From: Hyalangium versicolor
GTDB lineage: Bacteria; Myxococcota; Myxococcia; Myxococcales; Myxococcaceae
Assembly (NCBI RefSeq): GCF_020103695.1
Contig: NZ_JAHXBF010000032.1
Span: 1-64,000, forward strand
DNA: 64,000 bases
Reading direction: 5' to 3'
Position 1 is the first letter of the stretch; each line of letters opens with the position of its first letter. The notes beneath the pieces were generated by a model that ran no database searches, was not told the DNA's origin, and saw only the letters and a program-made list of their open reading frames with translations. Shown here in pieces: positions 1 to 9,200 of this stretch. Both the position numbers and the translations under genes were made by a program.

Positions 1-2
1 TG

Positions 3-1472
3 AGTGGCTGCGAGCAGGCGGCTCCGGTGACGCGAGGGGCGATGCCGCCGGGCACCTGGGAGTACCGCAGCCCCGAGGCCTGGCGCTTCATGCGGGAACA
101 TGGCTTCAAGCACGGAGCGCGTTACCGGCCCAGGCCAGCGGATGACATGTACGCGGTGGGGGTGGTGCTCTACTGGCTGTTGACGGACGACGTGCCCTTC
201 CCGGTGGAGAATCGTGAGCATGTGGATGGGGTGCTCAACCGAGCGCCGGTGCCGCCGCACGAGCGCAACCCGCGGGTGCCGCGAGAGCTGAGCGAGCTGT
301 GCCTGAAGTTGTTGGCCAAGCAGCCCGAAGCCAGGCCGGACGCGGCGGGGTTGGAGCGGGGAGTGGACGAACTGCTCGCGCGTCAGGGCTTGGAGTGGGA
401 AGAGCCGCTGTGCGAGCCTCACGTCGAGTCTCTCCTCCCCCCAGCGGGAGAGGGGGACGTGGACGAGGAGGAGGAATGGGCCCGGGTGCCTTCCAGGCCC
501 CGGCGAGGCAAGCGCCCGGCTCGTCCGGAGGCGCCAGAGCTGGGCAGCGTGGCCGTGCCGCAGCAACTCCCAGCACCGGACGGTGTTCCCGCCGCTCCCA
601 TCGCCGCACCCGTACCGGAGGTAGCCTCCGCTCCGGAGGTGCCCGTGGCCTCCATTCAGCCTCCGGCTCGCTGGGCCTTGCCATGGCGGCATCGTGCGGC
701 GGGAGTGGCGGCAGTGGGCCTGCTCCTGATGCTGGGCGGGCTCGCCGCATGGCTCGATTCACAGAGGCACAGAGCGGCCCTGGAGCCCTCCGCCCAGAGC
801 ACCACAGCCGAGGTGTCTGCAACCCCGGAGTTCCAGTTCAGGTTGGGTGGAAGTCTGCCTACCTGGGAGAGCGATGGGAAAGTAGCGCCCCCTCTGAAAC
901 CACCGGAAGCTGAGCGCACGGTTCCTCTCGAGACCGAGGGGACTCCCACCGCGCCCGTGGCCGCTGGCGCCACGGCTCAAGAGCCTGAGGCTTCCGTGAA
1001 GACTGAGCAGCAGAAGCAACCCAAGCGCCTGGGGGCCGCGAAGAAGGCGGCGGCCCTGCTCATCACCTGCACAGCCCCCGCCTGCACCGGGCCTGGCGCG
1101 GAAGTGCGCCCGCCCCCGGTGACGGCCGAGGCGTGCCCGCCGGGCTCGCTCCAAGCCATGGAGCAACTGGGCATCCGCATCGGCAATCGGGCGGATGGCG
1201 AGTTCTCCTGGCACAAGGGAGATGTGAAGCCCGTGCCCATCAAGGAAGGGTGGACGACGCTGCGCATGGGCGACGACCTCGGGCAGCTCGAGGTGCCGTA
1301 CCAGCTCTCGGGGCGGGTCCTTCTCTCGGAGAAGCGGGCGTATGGGCACTGGGTGCAGGCCACCAAGGATGGCAAGACGTATCCGGTCTGCCTGGAGTCG
1401 AACCAACCACGGAATGATGAGGGGGAAGTCGAGTCCACCGTCGGCGTGAAAGCGGTGCGCGAGTTCAAGTGA
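3..1472 (+). CDS. Ser/Thr protein kinase, C-terminal part (cut by window edge)
   Basis: The frame is open from the left edge, so the N-lobe and catalytic loop lie outside. What remains starts at the activation-segment end (GTWEYRSPEAW, equivalent to the APE motif) and helix F (DDMYAVGVVLYWLL), then the end of the C-lobe. An acidic/Pro-rich linker follows, then one membrane segment near residues 225-245 (AAGVAAVGLLLMLGGLAAWL) and a roughly 220-residue tail presumably outside the cytoplasm, with several Cys. The tail ends in a compact domain (about the last 110 residues) that I cannot name. A DUF2381 gene follows closely; kinase plus DUF2381 neighbours are common in myxobacteria, which suggests a sensor-kinase/partner pair. 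Substrate and signal cannot be read. The stop is TGA at 1470-1472. Confidence 0.88.
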   Translation, partial: SGCEQAAPVTRGAMPPGTWEYRSPEAWRFMREHGFKHGARYRPRPADDMYAVGVVLYWLLTDDVPFPVENREHVDGVLNRAPVPPHERNPRVPRELSELCLKLLAKQPEARPDAAGLERGVDELLARQGLEWEEPLCEPHVESLLPPAGEGDVDEEEEWARVPSRPRRGKRPARPEAPELGSVAVPQQLPAPDGVPAAPIAAPVPEVASAPEVPVASIQPPARWALPWRHRAAGVAAVGLLLMLGGLAAWLDSQRHRAALEPSAQSTTAEVSATPEFQFRLGGSLPTWESDGKVAPPLKPPEAERTVPLETEGTPTAPVAAGATAQEPEASVKTEQQKQPKRLGAAKKAAALLITCTAPACTGPGAEVRPPPVTAEACPPGSLQAMEQLGIRIGNRADGEFSWHKGDVKPVPIKEGWTTLRMGDDLGQLEVPYQLSGRVLLSEKRAYGHWVQATKDGKTYPVCLESNQPRNDEGEVESTVGVKAVREFK

Positions 1473-1555
1473 GGCTGTGGGAGCAGGGCGAGCGCAGCGG
1501 GACGCTGAGGCGTGGTAGAGGCGACGTGCCAGGACACGTTGCTGCCTGCCACCCT

Positions 1556-1561
1556 AGGAGG
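1556..1561 (+). promoter_or_regulatory. Shine-Dalgarno AGGAGG that sets the DUF2381 start
   Basis: A perfect AGGAGG lies 10 nt before the GTG at 1572. This supports starting the DUF2381 protein there rather than at the upstream in-frame GTG at 1512. Confidence 0.65.
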
Positions 1562-1571
1562 TCACCTCGTC

Positions 1572-2519
1572 GTGCTCGCCGCTCTGCCGCTGTTGTCCGC
1601 CGTGCTCGCCGCCACGCTTGGCGTGGTGGCTCCTCCCAGTCCACCCGACTGTGAGGCCGCGCCCCAGCCCCTGGTGCTCTCCGCGGAGTCGAGCGCACCG
1701 CTCGTGCTCTGCGTGAGCCCGGACACTGCCACCACCCTGCTCTTCGATACGTCGTTGGCGCCCGGAGCGGTGGAGGTGCAGGCCTCGGAGCAGGAAGTCC
1801 GGCTGGCACAAGGGCCCGGAGTGGTGACACTGGTGCCTTCGGCACGCCTGCTGCCCGGAGAGTGGCGCAAGTTGACGGTGCGCTTCGGGGATGGGGCGGC
1901 GCCAGCCCTGGCCACGGTGCTGCTCTATGTGCATCCGGCCCGAGCGACCCGGCAGGTGGAGGTGCAACGCAAGCCGCGCACGGTGGAGTCCTACCAGCGC
2001 GAGGTGGCCGAACAAAAGGAGCAGGTGCGGCAGTGCCAGAGGGAGAACGCTCAACTGCGCGCCTCCCAGGGCAAACCCGAGGGGTTGCGGGGGCTGGTGA
2101 GCGCGAGGCTCATGGGTGGGGACCTGGGCGGTATCGCCTCCGAAAACCTCTCCCATCCCAAGCCGCGCTATACCAAGCGCAACGGCAACGCGCTGGACGC
2201 GAAGCGGGTGTGGAGCTACCGCTCCAGTACGCGGGTTGCGGTGGAATTGAGGTTGCAACTCCTCTCCGGAGAGCAGCTCTGGGTGGCGGAGGGTGCCACG
2301 CTGGTGGATGCGCGCGGACGCGAGGTGCCGGTGCTCCCGCTCTGGCAGGCCGCACCTATCGCATTGGGGAAATTCCAGAGCGTGGTGGTGGAAGCCGAGG
2401 CCTCCACAGAGGAAGCTCAAGGCAGCTACACCCTCAAGCTCTGGGAGGCGGGTGGCGCGCGCAGTGTCACGGTGGAGGGCATCGTCTTTCCCCCAGCACC
2501 GGGTTCAACGGCTCCCTGA
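1572..2519 (+). CDS. DUF2381 family (TIGR02268-type) myxobacterial secreted protein
   Basis: From the GTG at 1572 the protein has 315 residues and opens with a signal-peptide-like stretch (LAALPLLSAVLAATLG). The sequence then fits the Myxococcus paralogous DUF2381 family: an early Cys (PPDCEA), an N-terminal beta-rich half with LPGEWRKLTVRFGDG, a short charged helix around residues 150-180 (REVAEQKEQVRQCQREN) and a C-terminal beta domain. The function of the family is unknown. It lies 99 nt after the Ser/Thr kinase in the same direction, so the two probably form one unit, and the protein may interact with the extracytoplasmic tail of the kinase (inference). The upstream GTG at 1512 would add 20 residues in front of the signal sequence and lacks a good ribosome-binding site. 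Confidence 0.82.
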   Translation: MLAALPLLSAVLAATLGVVAPPSPPDCEAAPQPLVLSAESSAPLVLCVSPDTATTLLFDTSLAPGAVEVQASEQEVRLAQGPGVVTLVPSARLLPGEWRKLTVRFGDGAAPALATVLLYVHPARATRQVEVQRKPRTVESYQREVAEQKEQVRQCQRENAQLRASQGKPEGLRGLVSARLMGGDLGGIASENLSHPKPRYTKRNGNALDAKRVWSYRSSTRVAVELRLQLLSGEQLWVAEGATLVDARGREVPVLPLWQAAPIALGKFQSVVVEAEASTEEAQGSYTLKLWEAGGARSVTVEGIVFPPAPGSTAP

Positions 2520-2549
2520 CTCCGCGCCCCTCTATCGATTCCAGCAGGA

Positions 2550-3083
2550 TCAGTGGGGCACGGGGGCGTCGTCGCGGATCCGCGCGTAGAGCAGGACGTC
2601 ACCCACTCGGCCGTCCTTGATGACGTAGCGCCGCATCCTTCCCTCGAACGTATAGCCGGCTTTCTCCAGGACTCGGCGGGAAGCGGGGTTCCATTCGAAC
2701 AGGAAGGCATGGACACGCTCGAGGCCCAGCTCCTCGAAAGCGTAGCGGGTGAGGGCCCCGACAGCCATGGTCGCGAGCCCTCGCCCCCAGTGGCTCGCGC
2801 CGAGCCAGTAGCCGATCTCCGCCGTGGTCCGGTGGACGTCTCCGTGCAGCTCCAGCCCGATGCTGCCGACGGCTTCTCCTCCGACGTCGATGGCGAAGAT
2901 GGTCGGCGGACCGGACATCCCCTCACAGAACCTGATCCAGCCCTCGGCATCGGCGCGTGTGTAGGGATGCGGGAAGCGGTCCCGAAGGTTGAGCCAGATG
3001 CGGCGGTCGTTGGCGTGGCGCGCGAGCGCGTCGATGTCGCTCATGGCCCAAGGGCGAAGCGTCAGCAGGGGCAGGCGGATCAT
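2550..3083 (-). CDS. GNAT-family N-acetyltransferase (RimJ/RimL-like)
   Basis: The 177-residue protein matches the RimJ/RimL-like acetyltransferase fold throughout: an N-terminal LTLRPWAMSDIDALARHAND, the central beta strands ending in IGYWLGASHWGRGLATMAV (the acetyl-CoA-binding R/Q-x-x-G-x-G/A loop) and the C-terminal NPASRRVLEKAGYTFEGRMRR signature. Family members transfer acetyl from acetyl-CoA to N-terminal or side-chain amines of proteins or small molecules; the substrate here is unknown. It converges with the DUF2381 gene (30 nt apart) and appears monocistronic. Confidence 0.9.
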   Translation of the reverse strand: MIRLPLLTLRPWAMSDIDALARHANDRRIWLNLRDRFPHPYTRADAEGWIRFCEGMSGPPTIFAIDVGGEAVGSIGLELHGDVHRTTAEIGYWLGASHWGRGLATMAVGALTRYAFEELGLERVHAFLFEWNPASRRVLEKAGYTFEGRMRRYVIKDGRVGDVLLYARIRDDAPVPH

Positions 3084-3547
3084 CCATCCTCCAGCGGCTA
3101 AGTCATCGGGGCTAAGTCTTTTCAGGGGTAGTATCGCCGTAACTGATCGCCAGTGGACTGTCTTACAAGTTCTTGGACATCGTCGCGATCGGTACCTGAG
3201 CTTGCGAGGGGACCCGCCGGAAGCGACCGAGCCGAACCTGTCCGACTGTCGGACAGGTTTGTGCCACGCGTCGCCGCCAGGGCCTCAAGTCCGTGGCTTC
3301 CCTGCTCAGGATGAGAACCACACCCGGTGTGCCGACAGGCGCTTGCTTGGGCACAGAGCACACCACGTACCCGGGACGGGCCCGCAGTCGCGGAGGCAGC
3401 TGCGAAGGGGGCTCGCTCCCGGTACATGGCTGATGTGAAAACAGCTTCGGTCTCACACCGCAGTGCGACCATGAGCCATTGCAGTTGTTGAGCCAGTAGT
3501 CACCCTGCCGGGCAGGCCGTAGCCGAGGGCGAATCCGGGAAAGAGAA
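3084..3547. other. 464-bp non-coding stretch
   Basis: No frame in this stretch gives a recognisable protein. Open frames exist on both strands, but their translations are Arg/Pro-rich shadows without motifs. The only clear structure is the 25-bp palindrome at 3235-3259. The 3' end must contain the promoter of the lipoprotein that starts at 3548, whose ribosome-binding site is a weak GGGAAAGAG. Confidence 0.6.
3235..3259. repeat. Perfect 11-bp inverted repeat with 3-nt centre
   Basis: AACCTGTCCGA, CTG, TCGGACAGGTT: the two arms are exact reverse complements around a 3-nt centre. Around it is the non-coding stretch between a GNAT gene and a lipoprotein gene, about 290 nt before the latter. It could be an operator for a dimeric regulator, a transcript hairpin, or a copy of a small dispersed palindromic repeat. 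There is no T-tract, so it is not a typical intrinsic terminator. Confidence 0.75.
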
Positions 3548-4222
3548 ATGCTCAAGGTGTGTACGCTTTCATTGCTCGCGACGGTACTTGGCGGATGTGC
3601 CGCGCTCGCCACTGCGTGGAAGGGAGAAGTCGAGTGGCCAGCCGAGGGCGAGGCACAGCTCGTTGCCCCATCCGTGGAAGCAGGAACCGCGCTCGCTGCG
3701 GCGGCCGCCATCCGCGAGATGATAAAACGGAACCCGTATCCGGACCTGTTCGCGGGCTGTTCCAGCCCCGAGCAGGGATTGAATGTCGCTGTTTTCAAGT
3801 ATCCGAAGACAGGATTGTATTATGTCGTCGTGCATCAACGCTTTGACCGGTGTGGCGGCCCACGTGTGCGTGTGCTGGATGGGTGGTACGCGTACGCGGT
3901 GACTCCTCAGGGCGAAGTGGTGGCGGAAGCTCCCTTGATGGCGGGTGAACCACCCTCAGCCTCTACTCCCATGCCCGCTCCAGCGCCCGAGCAGGCTCCG
4001 CCGCAGGCCGCGCCGCCTCCAGAAGCGGAAGCCGGTGTGCCCGCGCCGCGTGCCCGACCCAGTCCTTCTCCCGCGCCTCCGCGCGATGTCGCGCCTGCTG
4101 CAGCGGACGTCGGCAGGCCCGCACTGGAACCACCCGCCGCCCCTACTACTGCACCAGCGGCCCCTCCGCCTCGTCCAGCGCCCCCTTCTCCTGAAGCGCT
4201 ACCCGCCACTCCCCAAGAGTGA
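3548..4222 (+). CDS. Lipoprotein of unknown function with Pro/Ala-rich tail
   Basis: The 224-residue product begins with a type II signal peptide whose lipobox is LGGC (Cys17), so it is probably a lipid-anchored envelope protein. A compact domain of about 110 residues follows, containing two Cys (AGCSS, DRCGG) and a Tyr-rich strand (TGLYYVVVHQRF). The last roughly 85 residues are an Ala/Pro-rich low-complexity tail (APAPEQAPPQAAPPPEA). I do not recognise the family. The stop overlaps a GTG (GTGA at 4219-4222) that opens a short frame with coding-like sequence, so the two might be coupled, or the long protein may once have continued into that frame. Confidence 0.65.
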   Translation: MLKVCTLSLLATVLGGCAALATAWKGEVEWPAEGEAQLVAPSVEAGTALAAAAAIREMIKRNPYPDLFAGCSSPEQGLNVAVFKYPKTGLYYVVVHQRFDRCGGPRVRVLDGWYAYAVTPQGEVVAEAPLMAGEPPSASTPMPAPAPEQAPPQAAPPPEAEAGVPAPRARPSPSPAPPRDVAPAAADVGRPALEPPAAPTTAPAAPPPRPAPPSPEALPATPQE

Positions 4223-4383
4223 GTGCTGGGCGGCGCTTGGACGACTGCTCCCCGACTACGAGGCGAGGCAGGAGCAACTACGGCAAGACGACGCACAACT
4301 ACCGGGACATGAACTCCATCATCCATAGCGATTGCAAGGACGTGGTCATCGTCGTCCCGAAGAATGCCCTCCAGCGCAACTGA
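4219..4383 (+). CDS. Possible 54-residue ORF or frameshifted C-terminal remnant
   Basis: Read from the GTG overlapping the stop of the lipoprotein, this frame gives 54 residues. The last 35 look like real protein rather than a GC-rich shadow: they are rich in N, Y, H, D and I (NYGKTTHNYRDMNSIIHSDC, then KDVVIVVPKNALQRN). No family was recognised. It may be a translationally coupled small protein. Alternatively, it may be the displaced C-terminus of the lipoprotein after a frameshift in its repetitive Pro-rich tail; this frame is open back to 4195, inside that tail. Confidence 0.35.
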   Translation: MSAGRRLDDCSPTTRRGRSNYGKTTHNYRDMNSIIHSDCKDVVIVVPKNALQRN

Positions 4384-4409
4384 CCTACGGTGGTCCTCCG
4401 CACTCAATC

Positions 4410-4456
4410 TGGGGACAACGACAGTCCCCAAGGCGCTTGCGCGACTGGCAAGTCGC
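4410..4456. terminator. Two hairpins between convergent genes
   Basis: TGGGGAC(aacgaca)GTCCCCA at 4410-4430 and GCGACT(ggca)AGTCGC at 4441-4456 lie between the plus-strand lipoprotein unit and the convergent permease gene. They may terminate transcription from either side, although no U-tract follows. Confidence 0.35.
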
Positions 4457-4508
4457 CTGGGGCGGTTCCCCTGAGGCCGGGAGGCGCGGGGAGCCAGAGA
4501 ACAATGGG

Positions 4509-6122
<1,614 letters not shown>

Positions 6123-6150
6123 GCTCGTATTGAGACACGCTCCTGGGGGG

Positions 6151-6882
6151 TTAGGAGGCGCGCACGGGAAGTTCTCGGAAGGAGATGTCCTGCTCGTAGC
6201 CCAGCGTGCGGACAGCCTGGACGAAACGCTCGGAGGCGATGAGGGTGGTCAGGAAGTCTTCCAGGCGGAAGAGGTCGAGGTTTTGAGGAAGGGTGGAGGC
6301 ATCCAGGATGAGTTCTGACTCAGCAGGGCGCGTCCATGCGATGCGTTCGCACTTCGGGCAGGGGACGGGACGCTCGGGGGGCAGGCAGTCGGGGTGAACG
6401 CGTCCGCGGGGGAGCACTTCCAGCTCGAGCAGTTCGGGAGGGTTCTTCTTGCGGAAGCGCAGTTGGGTGCGGCAGCCCTTGAGGCCTCGGAGCCCCTTCG
6501 CTTGGAGGCGCTCCAGAGGCTCGCGCTGCATCAGCAGCGTCCAGGAATGGTGCAGCACCAGGGGACCGAACTCACCCTGGGCTGTGCCATTCATGGGGCC
6601 CAACGAAGTTCCCGGCCAGAGATGGACTCCAGGGGGCACCAGCGGGCGCACCTGCTCGCGCAGCCGCTCGAACTCCGAGTAGTCCTCCTGGAATCCCCCA
6701 TACTTCTTCTGTTCCTGAGGGGGCAGGTGAGACAGGTCGACGGAGGGGTAGGAGCCTCCAGTGGAAGACCAATCGGCGTGGCACACCGGGCAGTGCACAC
6801 CGGGCAGCGCCCACTTGCTTCCATAACTATGGTGCCCCGAGTAACGCCGGTCTGGGACGTCCTCCACCAGGTAGAACCTCAT
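6151..6882 (-). CDS. sitI6: SitI6-type double-CXXCG immunity protein, copy 1
   Basis: This 243-residue protein belongs to the Myxococcus double-CXXCG paralogous family (Gmx_para_CXXCG), whose members act as cytoplasmic immunity proteins for SitA6 toxins. The two Cys pairs are CPVCH (about residue 34) and CPKCE, presumably binding zinc; in both, the Gly of the family motif is replaced. The start ATG overlaps the stop of the toxin gene as ATGA, so toxin and immunity are translationally coupled. The C-terminal half (LLMQREPLERLQAKGLRGLK onward) is almost identical to copy 2 and close to copy 3, whereas the first 110 residues differ. This suggests that specificity lies in the N-terminal half (inference). 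Confidence 0.85.
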   Translation of the reverse strand: MRFYLVEDVPDRRYSGHHSYGSKWALPGVHCPVCHADWSSTGGSYPSVDLSHLPPQEQKKYGGFQEDYSEFERLREQVRPLVPPGVHLWPGTSLGPMNGTAQGEFGPLVLHHSWTLLMQREPLERLQAKGLRGLKGCRTQLRFRKKNPPELLELEVLPRGRVHPDCLPPERPVPCPKCERIAWTRPAESELILDASTLPQNLDLFRLEDFLTTLIASERFVQAVRTLGYEQDISFRELPVRAS

Positions 6883-7601
6883 GGGGTCTTGTATCCCGGA
6901 GGCACTGGTTGCGGCAGCCGTTTCCAATAGGGCACTACAGGCCCGAACAGTTCGAACTCGTAGATGAGTTGTCCGGCATACCGGAAGATCTCTTCCTTCG
7001 TTGCGTTGGTGTGCCTGGGGATCCACTGCCGCCACGCTGCATTCCACGGCCCTCCTTGGGCACCTCGATGGATGCTCAGGTGCTTCGTCAGCTCCAGCGG
7101 GATCGTGTACTCATCGATGTTGATCTTCTTGAGCTCGAACCATGACCTGAACTCCTGTGAGAAGATGTGGTGTTTCTGGTGTGGCTTGTTGCGTTCCTTG
7201 GCTGCCTCCTCCAGTTCCTTCAACTGGCTGGGAAGCAAGGGCTTGGGAACCCACGGGATGATGAAGACCGGGCGTGAGTCCCCGGGCAGTTCCTGAGCGC
7301 TGCCCCAGTAGCGCTGAGCGCCTGCGCCCACTTCGGCCAGCGGGGTAGCCTGGCCCCATGTGCGCACCACGTGTCCCGTTGCGAGGTGCTGCATGACTTC
7401 GCGGCAGGGATACAGCCCGCACTGCTGCCCGCCGCACATCACCAGCAGGCTGCTTTCCTGCTGGCAGGCCTGCTCGAACGAAACAGGCTCTGTCGCCACC
7501 TCGCTGCCTGGGCCCTCGCTCTGTGCAGAAGGAACCGTTGCGCATGCTGCCAGCACCGCCGGCAGCAGCAGCCATATCCAACGACCAGGAAATCGGCTCA
7601 T
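6879..7601 (-). CDS. sitA6: SitA6-type polymorphic toxin lipoprotein, full-length copy 1
   Basis: The 240-residue protein opens with a lipoprotein signal peptide (lipobox LAAC, Cys20), matching the TIGR02269/DUF2380 lipoprotein family that includes SitA6. A Cys-containing N-terminal region (SSLLVMCGGQQCGLYPCRE) leads to a linker (IIPWVPKPLLPSQLKELEE) and a C-terminal nuclease-like domain with KHHIFSQ, INIDEYTIPLELTKHLSIHR and GGPWNAAW; its His pairs are the likely active site. In M. xanthus, Sit toxins are exported to the outer membrane, passed to kin by TraA/TraB-dependent outer-membrane exchange, and kill recipients without immunity. It is followed by its immunity gene with a 4-nt overlap. 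Of the three toxins in the array, this is the only one that keeps the whole domain. Confidence 0.83.
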   Translation of the reverse strand: MSRFPGRWIWLLLPAVLAACATVPSAQSEGPGSEVATEPVSFEQACQQESSLLVMCGGQQCGLYPCREVMQHLATGHVVRTWGQATPLAEVGAGAQRYWGSAQELPGDSRPVFIIPWVPKPLLPSQLKELEEAAKERNKPHQKHHIFSQEFRSWFELKKINIDEYTIPLELTKHLSIHRGAQGGPWNAAWRQWIPRHTNATKEEIFRYAGQLIYEFELFGPVVPYWKRLPQPVPPGYKTP

Positions 7602-7714
7602 GCGCGCCCGAGCGTAGCAGTTGATTGATGGGCGCTGCGCCTGGGGATGAGCCGTCGTCCTTGAGAACCCGTCCGAGGCAGCTTTGGCGCCGGGAAGCTG
7701 ACGAGCAACTGGGA

Positions 7715-8449
7715 CTACGAGGTACGCACGGGAAGTTCTCGGAAGGAGATGTCCTGCTCGTAGCCCAGCGTGCGGACAGCCTGGACGAAACGCTCGGAGG
7801 CGATGAGGGTGGTCAGGAAGTCTTCCAGGCGGAAGAGGTCGAGGTTTTGAGGAAGGGTGGAGGCATCCAGGATGAGTTCTGACTCAGCAGGGCGCGTCCA
7901 TGCGATGCGTTCGCACTTCGGGCAGGGGACGGGACGCTCGGGGGGCAGGCAGTCGGGGTGAACGCGTCCGCGGGGGAGCACTTCCAATTCGAGCAGTTCG
8001 GGAGGGTTCTTCTTGCGGAAGCGCAGTTGGGCGCGGCAGCCCTTGAGGCCTCGGAGCCCCTTCGCTTGGAGGCGCTCCAGAGGCTCGCGCTGCATCAGCA
8101 GCGTCCAGGAGTGAGCCAGGACCAGCGGGCCGAATGTTCCCCGTGCAGATCCGGTCATGGGACCGAAGCCGGTTCCTGGCCAGAGATGGACTCCAGGGGG
8201 AACTAGCGAGCGTACCTGCTCGCGCAATCGCTCGAACTCCGCGTAGTCCTCCTCACACCGAGCTGAATACTTCTCCTGTTCCACGGGCGGCAGGTGGGTC
8301 AGATCCACGGAAGGATAGTCATCGCCTGCGATCGACCAGATGGCATGGCACACCGGGCAGCGCACGCCGGGCAGTCCCCATTGGCGCTCATCGGTGTGGT
8401 AGGGCGAATCATGAGGGACCGGGACTCGCCCTAGCATGTAGAAACGCAT
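7715..8449 (-). CDS. sitI6: SitI6-type double-CXXCG immunity protein, copy 2
   Basis: A 244-residue paralogue of copy 1. The first half differs (MRFYMLGRVPVPHDSPYH; CPVCHAIW), while the DNA from about 7730 to 8110 is almost the same as 6175-6550, with only a few changed bases. The second Cys pair is CPKCE, as in copy 1. The start lies 6 nt after the stop of the internally deleted toxin copy 2. The open frame implies that immunity is retained even though the adjacent toxin has lost part of its putative catalytic region. It probably protects against toxin arriving from other cells (inference). Confidence 0.84.
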   Translation of the reverse strand: MRFYMLGRVPVPHDSPYHTDERQWGLPGVRCPVCHAIWSIAGDDYPSVDLTHLPPVEQEKYSARCEEDYAEFERLREQVRSLVPPGVHLWPGTGFGPMTGSARGTFGPLVLAHSWTLLMQREPLERLQAKGLRGLKGCRAQLRFRKKNPPELLELEVLPRGRVHPDCLPPERPVPCPKCERIAWTRPAESELILDASTLPQNLDLFRLEDFLTTLIASERFVQAVRTLGYEQDISFRELPVRTS

Positions 8450-8455
8450 GGCTCC

Positions 8456-9100
8456 TCAATACCCCGGGGGCGGCGATGGGACCTTCCTCCAATACGGCAC
8501 TACCGGACCGAACAGTTCGAACTCATAGATAAGCTGTCCCGCGTAGCGGAAGATCTCTTCCTGAGTTGCTCCAGCGTTCTGCTGGATGAAGCTGTCCCAT
8601 ATCGTGTACTTGTCGATGTTGATCATCTTCCTCGCGAACCACGATCTGAACGCCTGAGGGAAGACGTGGTGCTGCTCGTGAGGCCTGTTCCGTTCCTTGG
8701 CTGTCTCCTCCAGTTCCTTCAACTGACTGGGAAGCAGGGGCTTGGGAACCCATGGGATGATGAGCACTGGGCGTGAGTCCCAGGGCTGTTCCTGCGCACT
8801 GCCCCAGTACCGCTGGGCACTGCCACCGACTCCAGTTAGCGGGGTGGCCGTACCCCACGTGCGCACCATCTGTCCCGCTGCGAGGTGTTGCATGACCTCA
8901 CGGCAGGGGTACATCCCGCACTGCCGCCCGTCGCACAGAGCGAGCAGGCTGCTCTCTTCCTGGCACGCTTGAGCGAACGAAACAGGCGCTGCCGCCACCT
9001 CGCAGCCAGCGCCCTCGCTCTGTTCAGAAGGAACTGCCGCGCATGCTGCCAGCACAGCCAGCAGCAGCAGCCACATCCAGCGACCAGGAAATCGGCTCAT
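8456..9100 (-). CDS. sitA6: SitA6-type toxin lipoprotein, copy 2, with 22-residue internal loss
   Basis: A 214-residue paralogue of the full-length toxin with the same signal peptide and lipobox (LAAC), Cys-rich N-terminal region, IIPWVPKPLLPSQLKELEE linker and C-terminal EEIFRYAGQLIYEFELFGPV. After INIDKYTI it passes straight to WDSFIQQNAGATQ, whereas copy 1 has 22 more residues there, including KHLSIHRG and PWNA. The loss is in frame (66 nt) and removes the second His pair and the WN motif of the presumed nuclease, so this toxin may be inactive or altered. The frame is open far upstream, but the start ATG at 9100 is set by homology with copy 1 (MSRFPGRW). Confidence 0.8.
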   Translation of the reverse strand: MSRFPGRWMWLLLLAVLAACAAVPSEQSEGAGCEVAAAPVSFAQACQEESSLLALCDGRQCGMYPCREVMQHLAAGQMVRTWGTATPLTGVGGSAQRYWGSAQEQPWDSRPVLIIPWVPKPLLPSQLKELEETAKERNRPHEQHHVFPQAFRSWFARKMINIDKYTIWDSFIQQNAGATQEEIFRYAGQLIYEFELFGPVVPYWRKVPSPPPGY

Positions 9101-9200
9101 GCGCGCCCGAGCGTAGCAGTTGGCTGATAGATGCTGCGCCTGGGGATTGAGAACCCGTTCGAGGAGGCTTTGGATCCGGGACGTTGAAGAGTCGATGATG

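Noticed and set aside
6879..7047. Longer start for immunity copy 1 (frame open to 7047)
   Set aside because: The extension lies inside the toxin gene, and the ATG at 6882 matches copies 2 and 3 (MRFY/MRLY) and forms the ATGA overlap.
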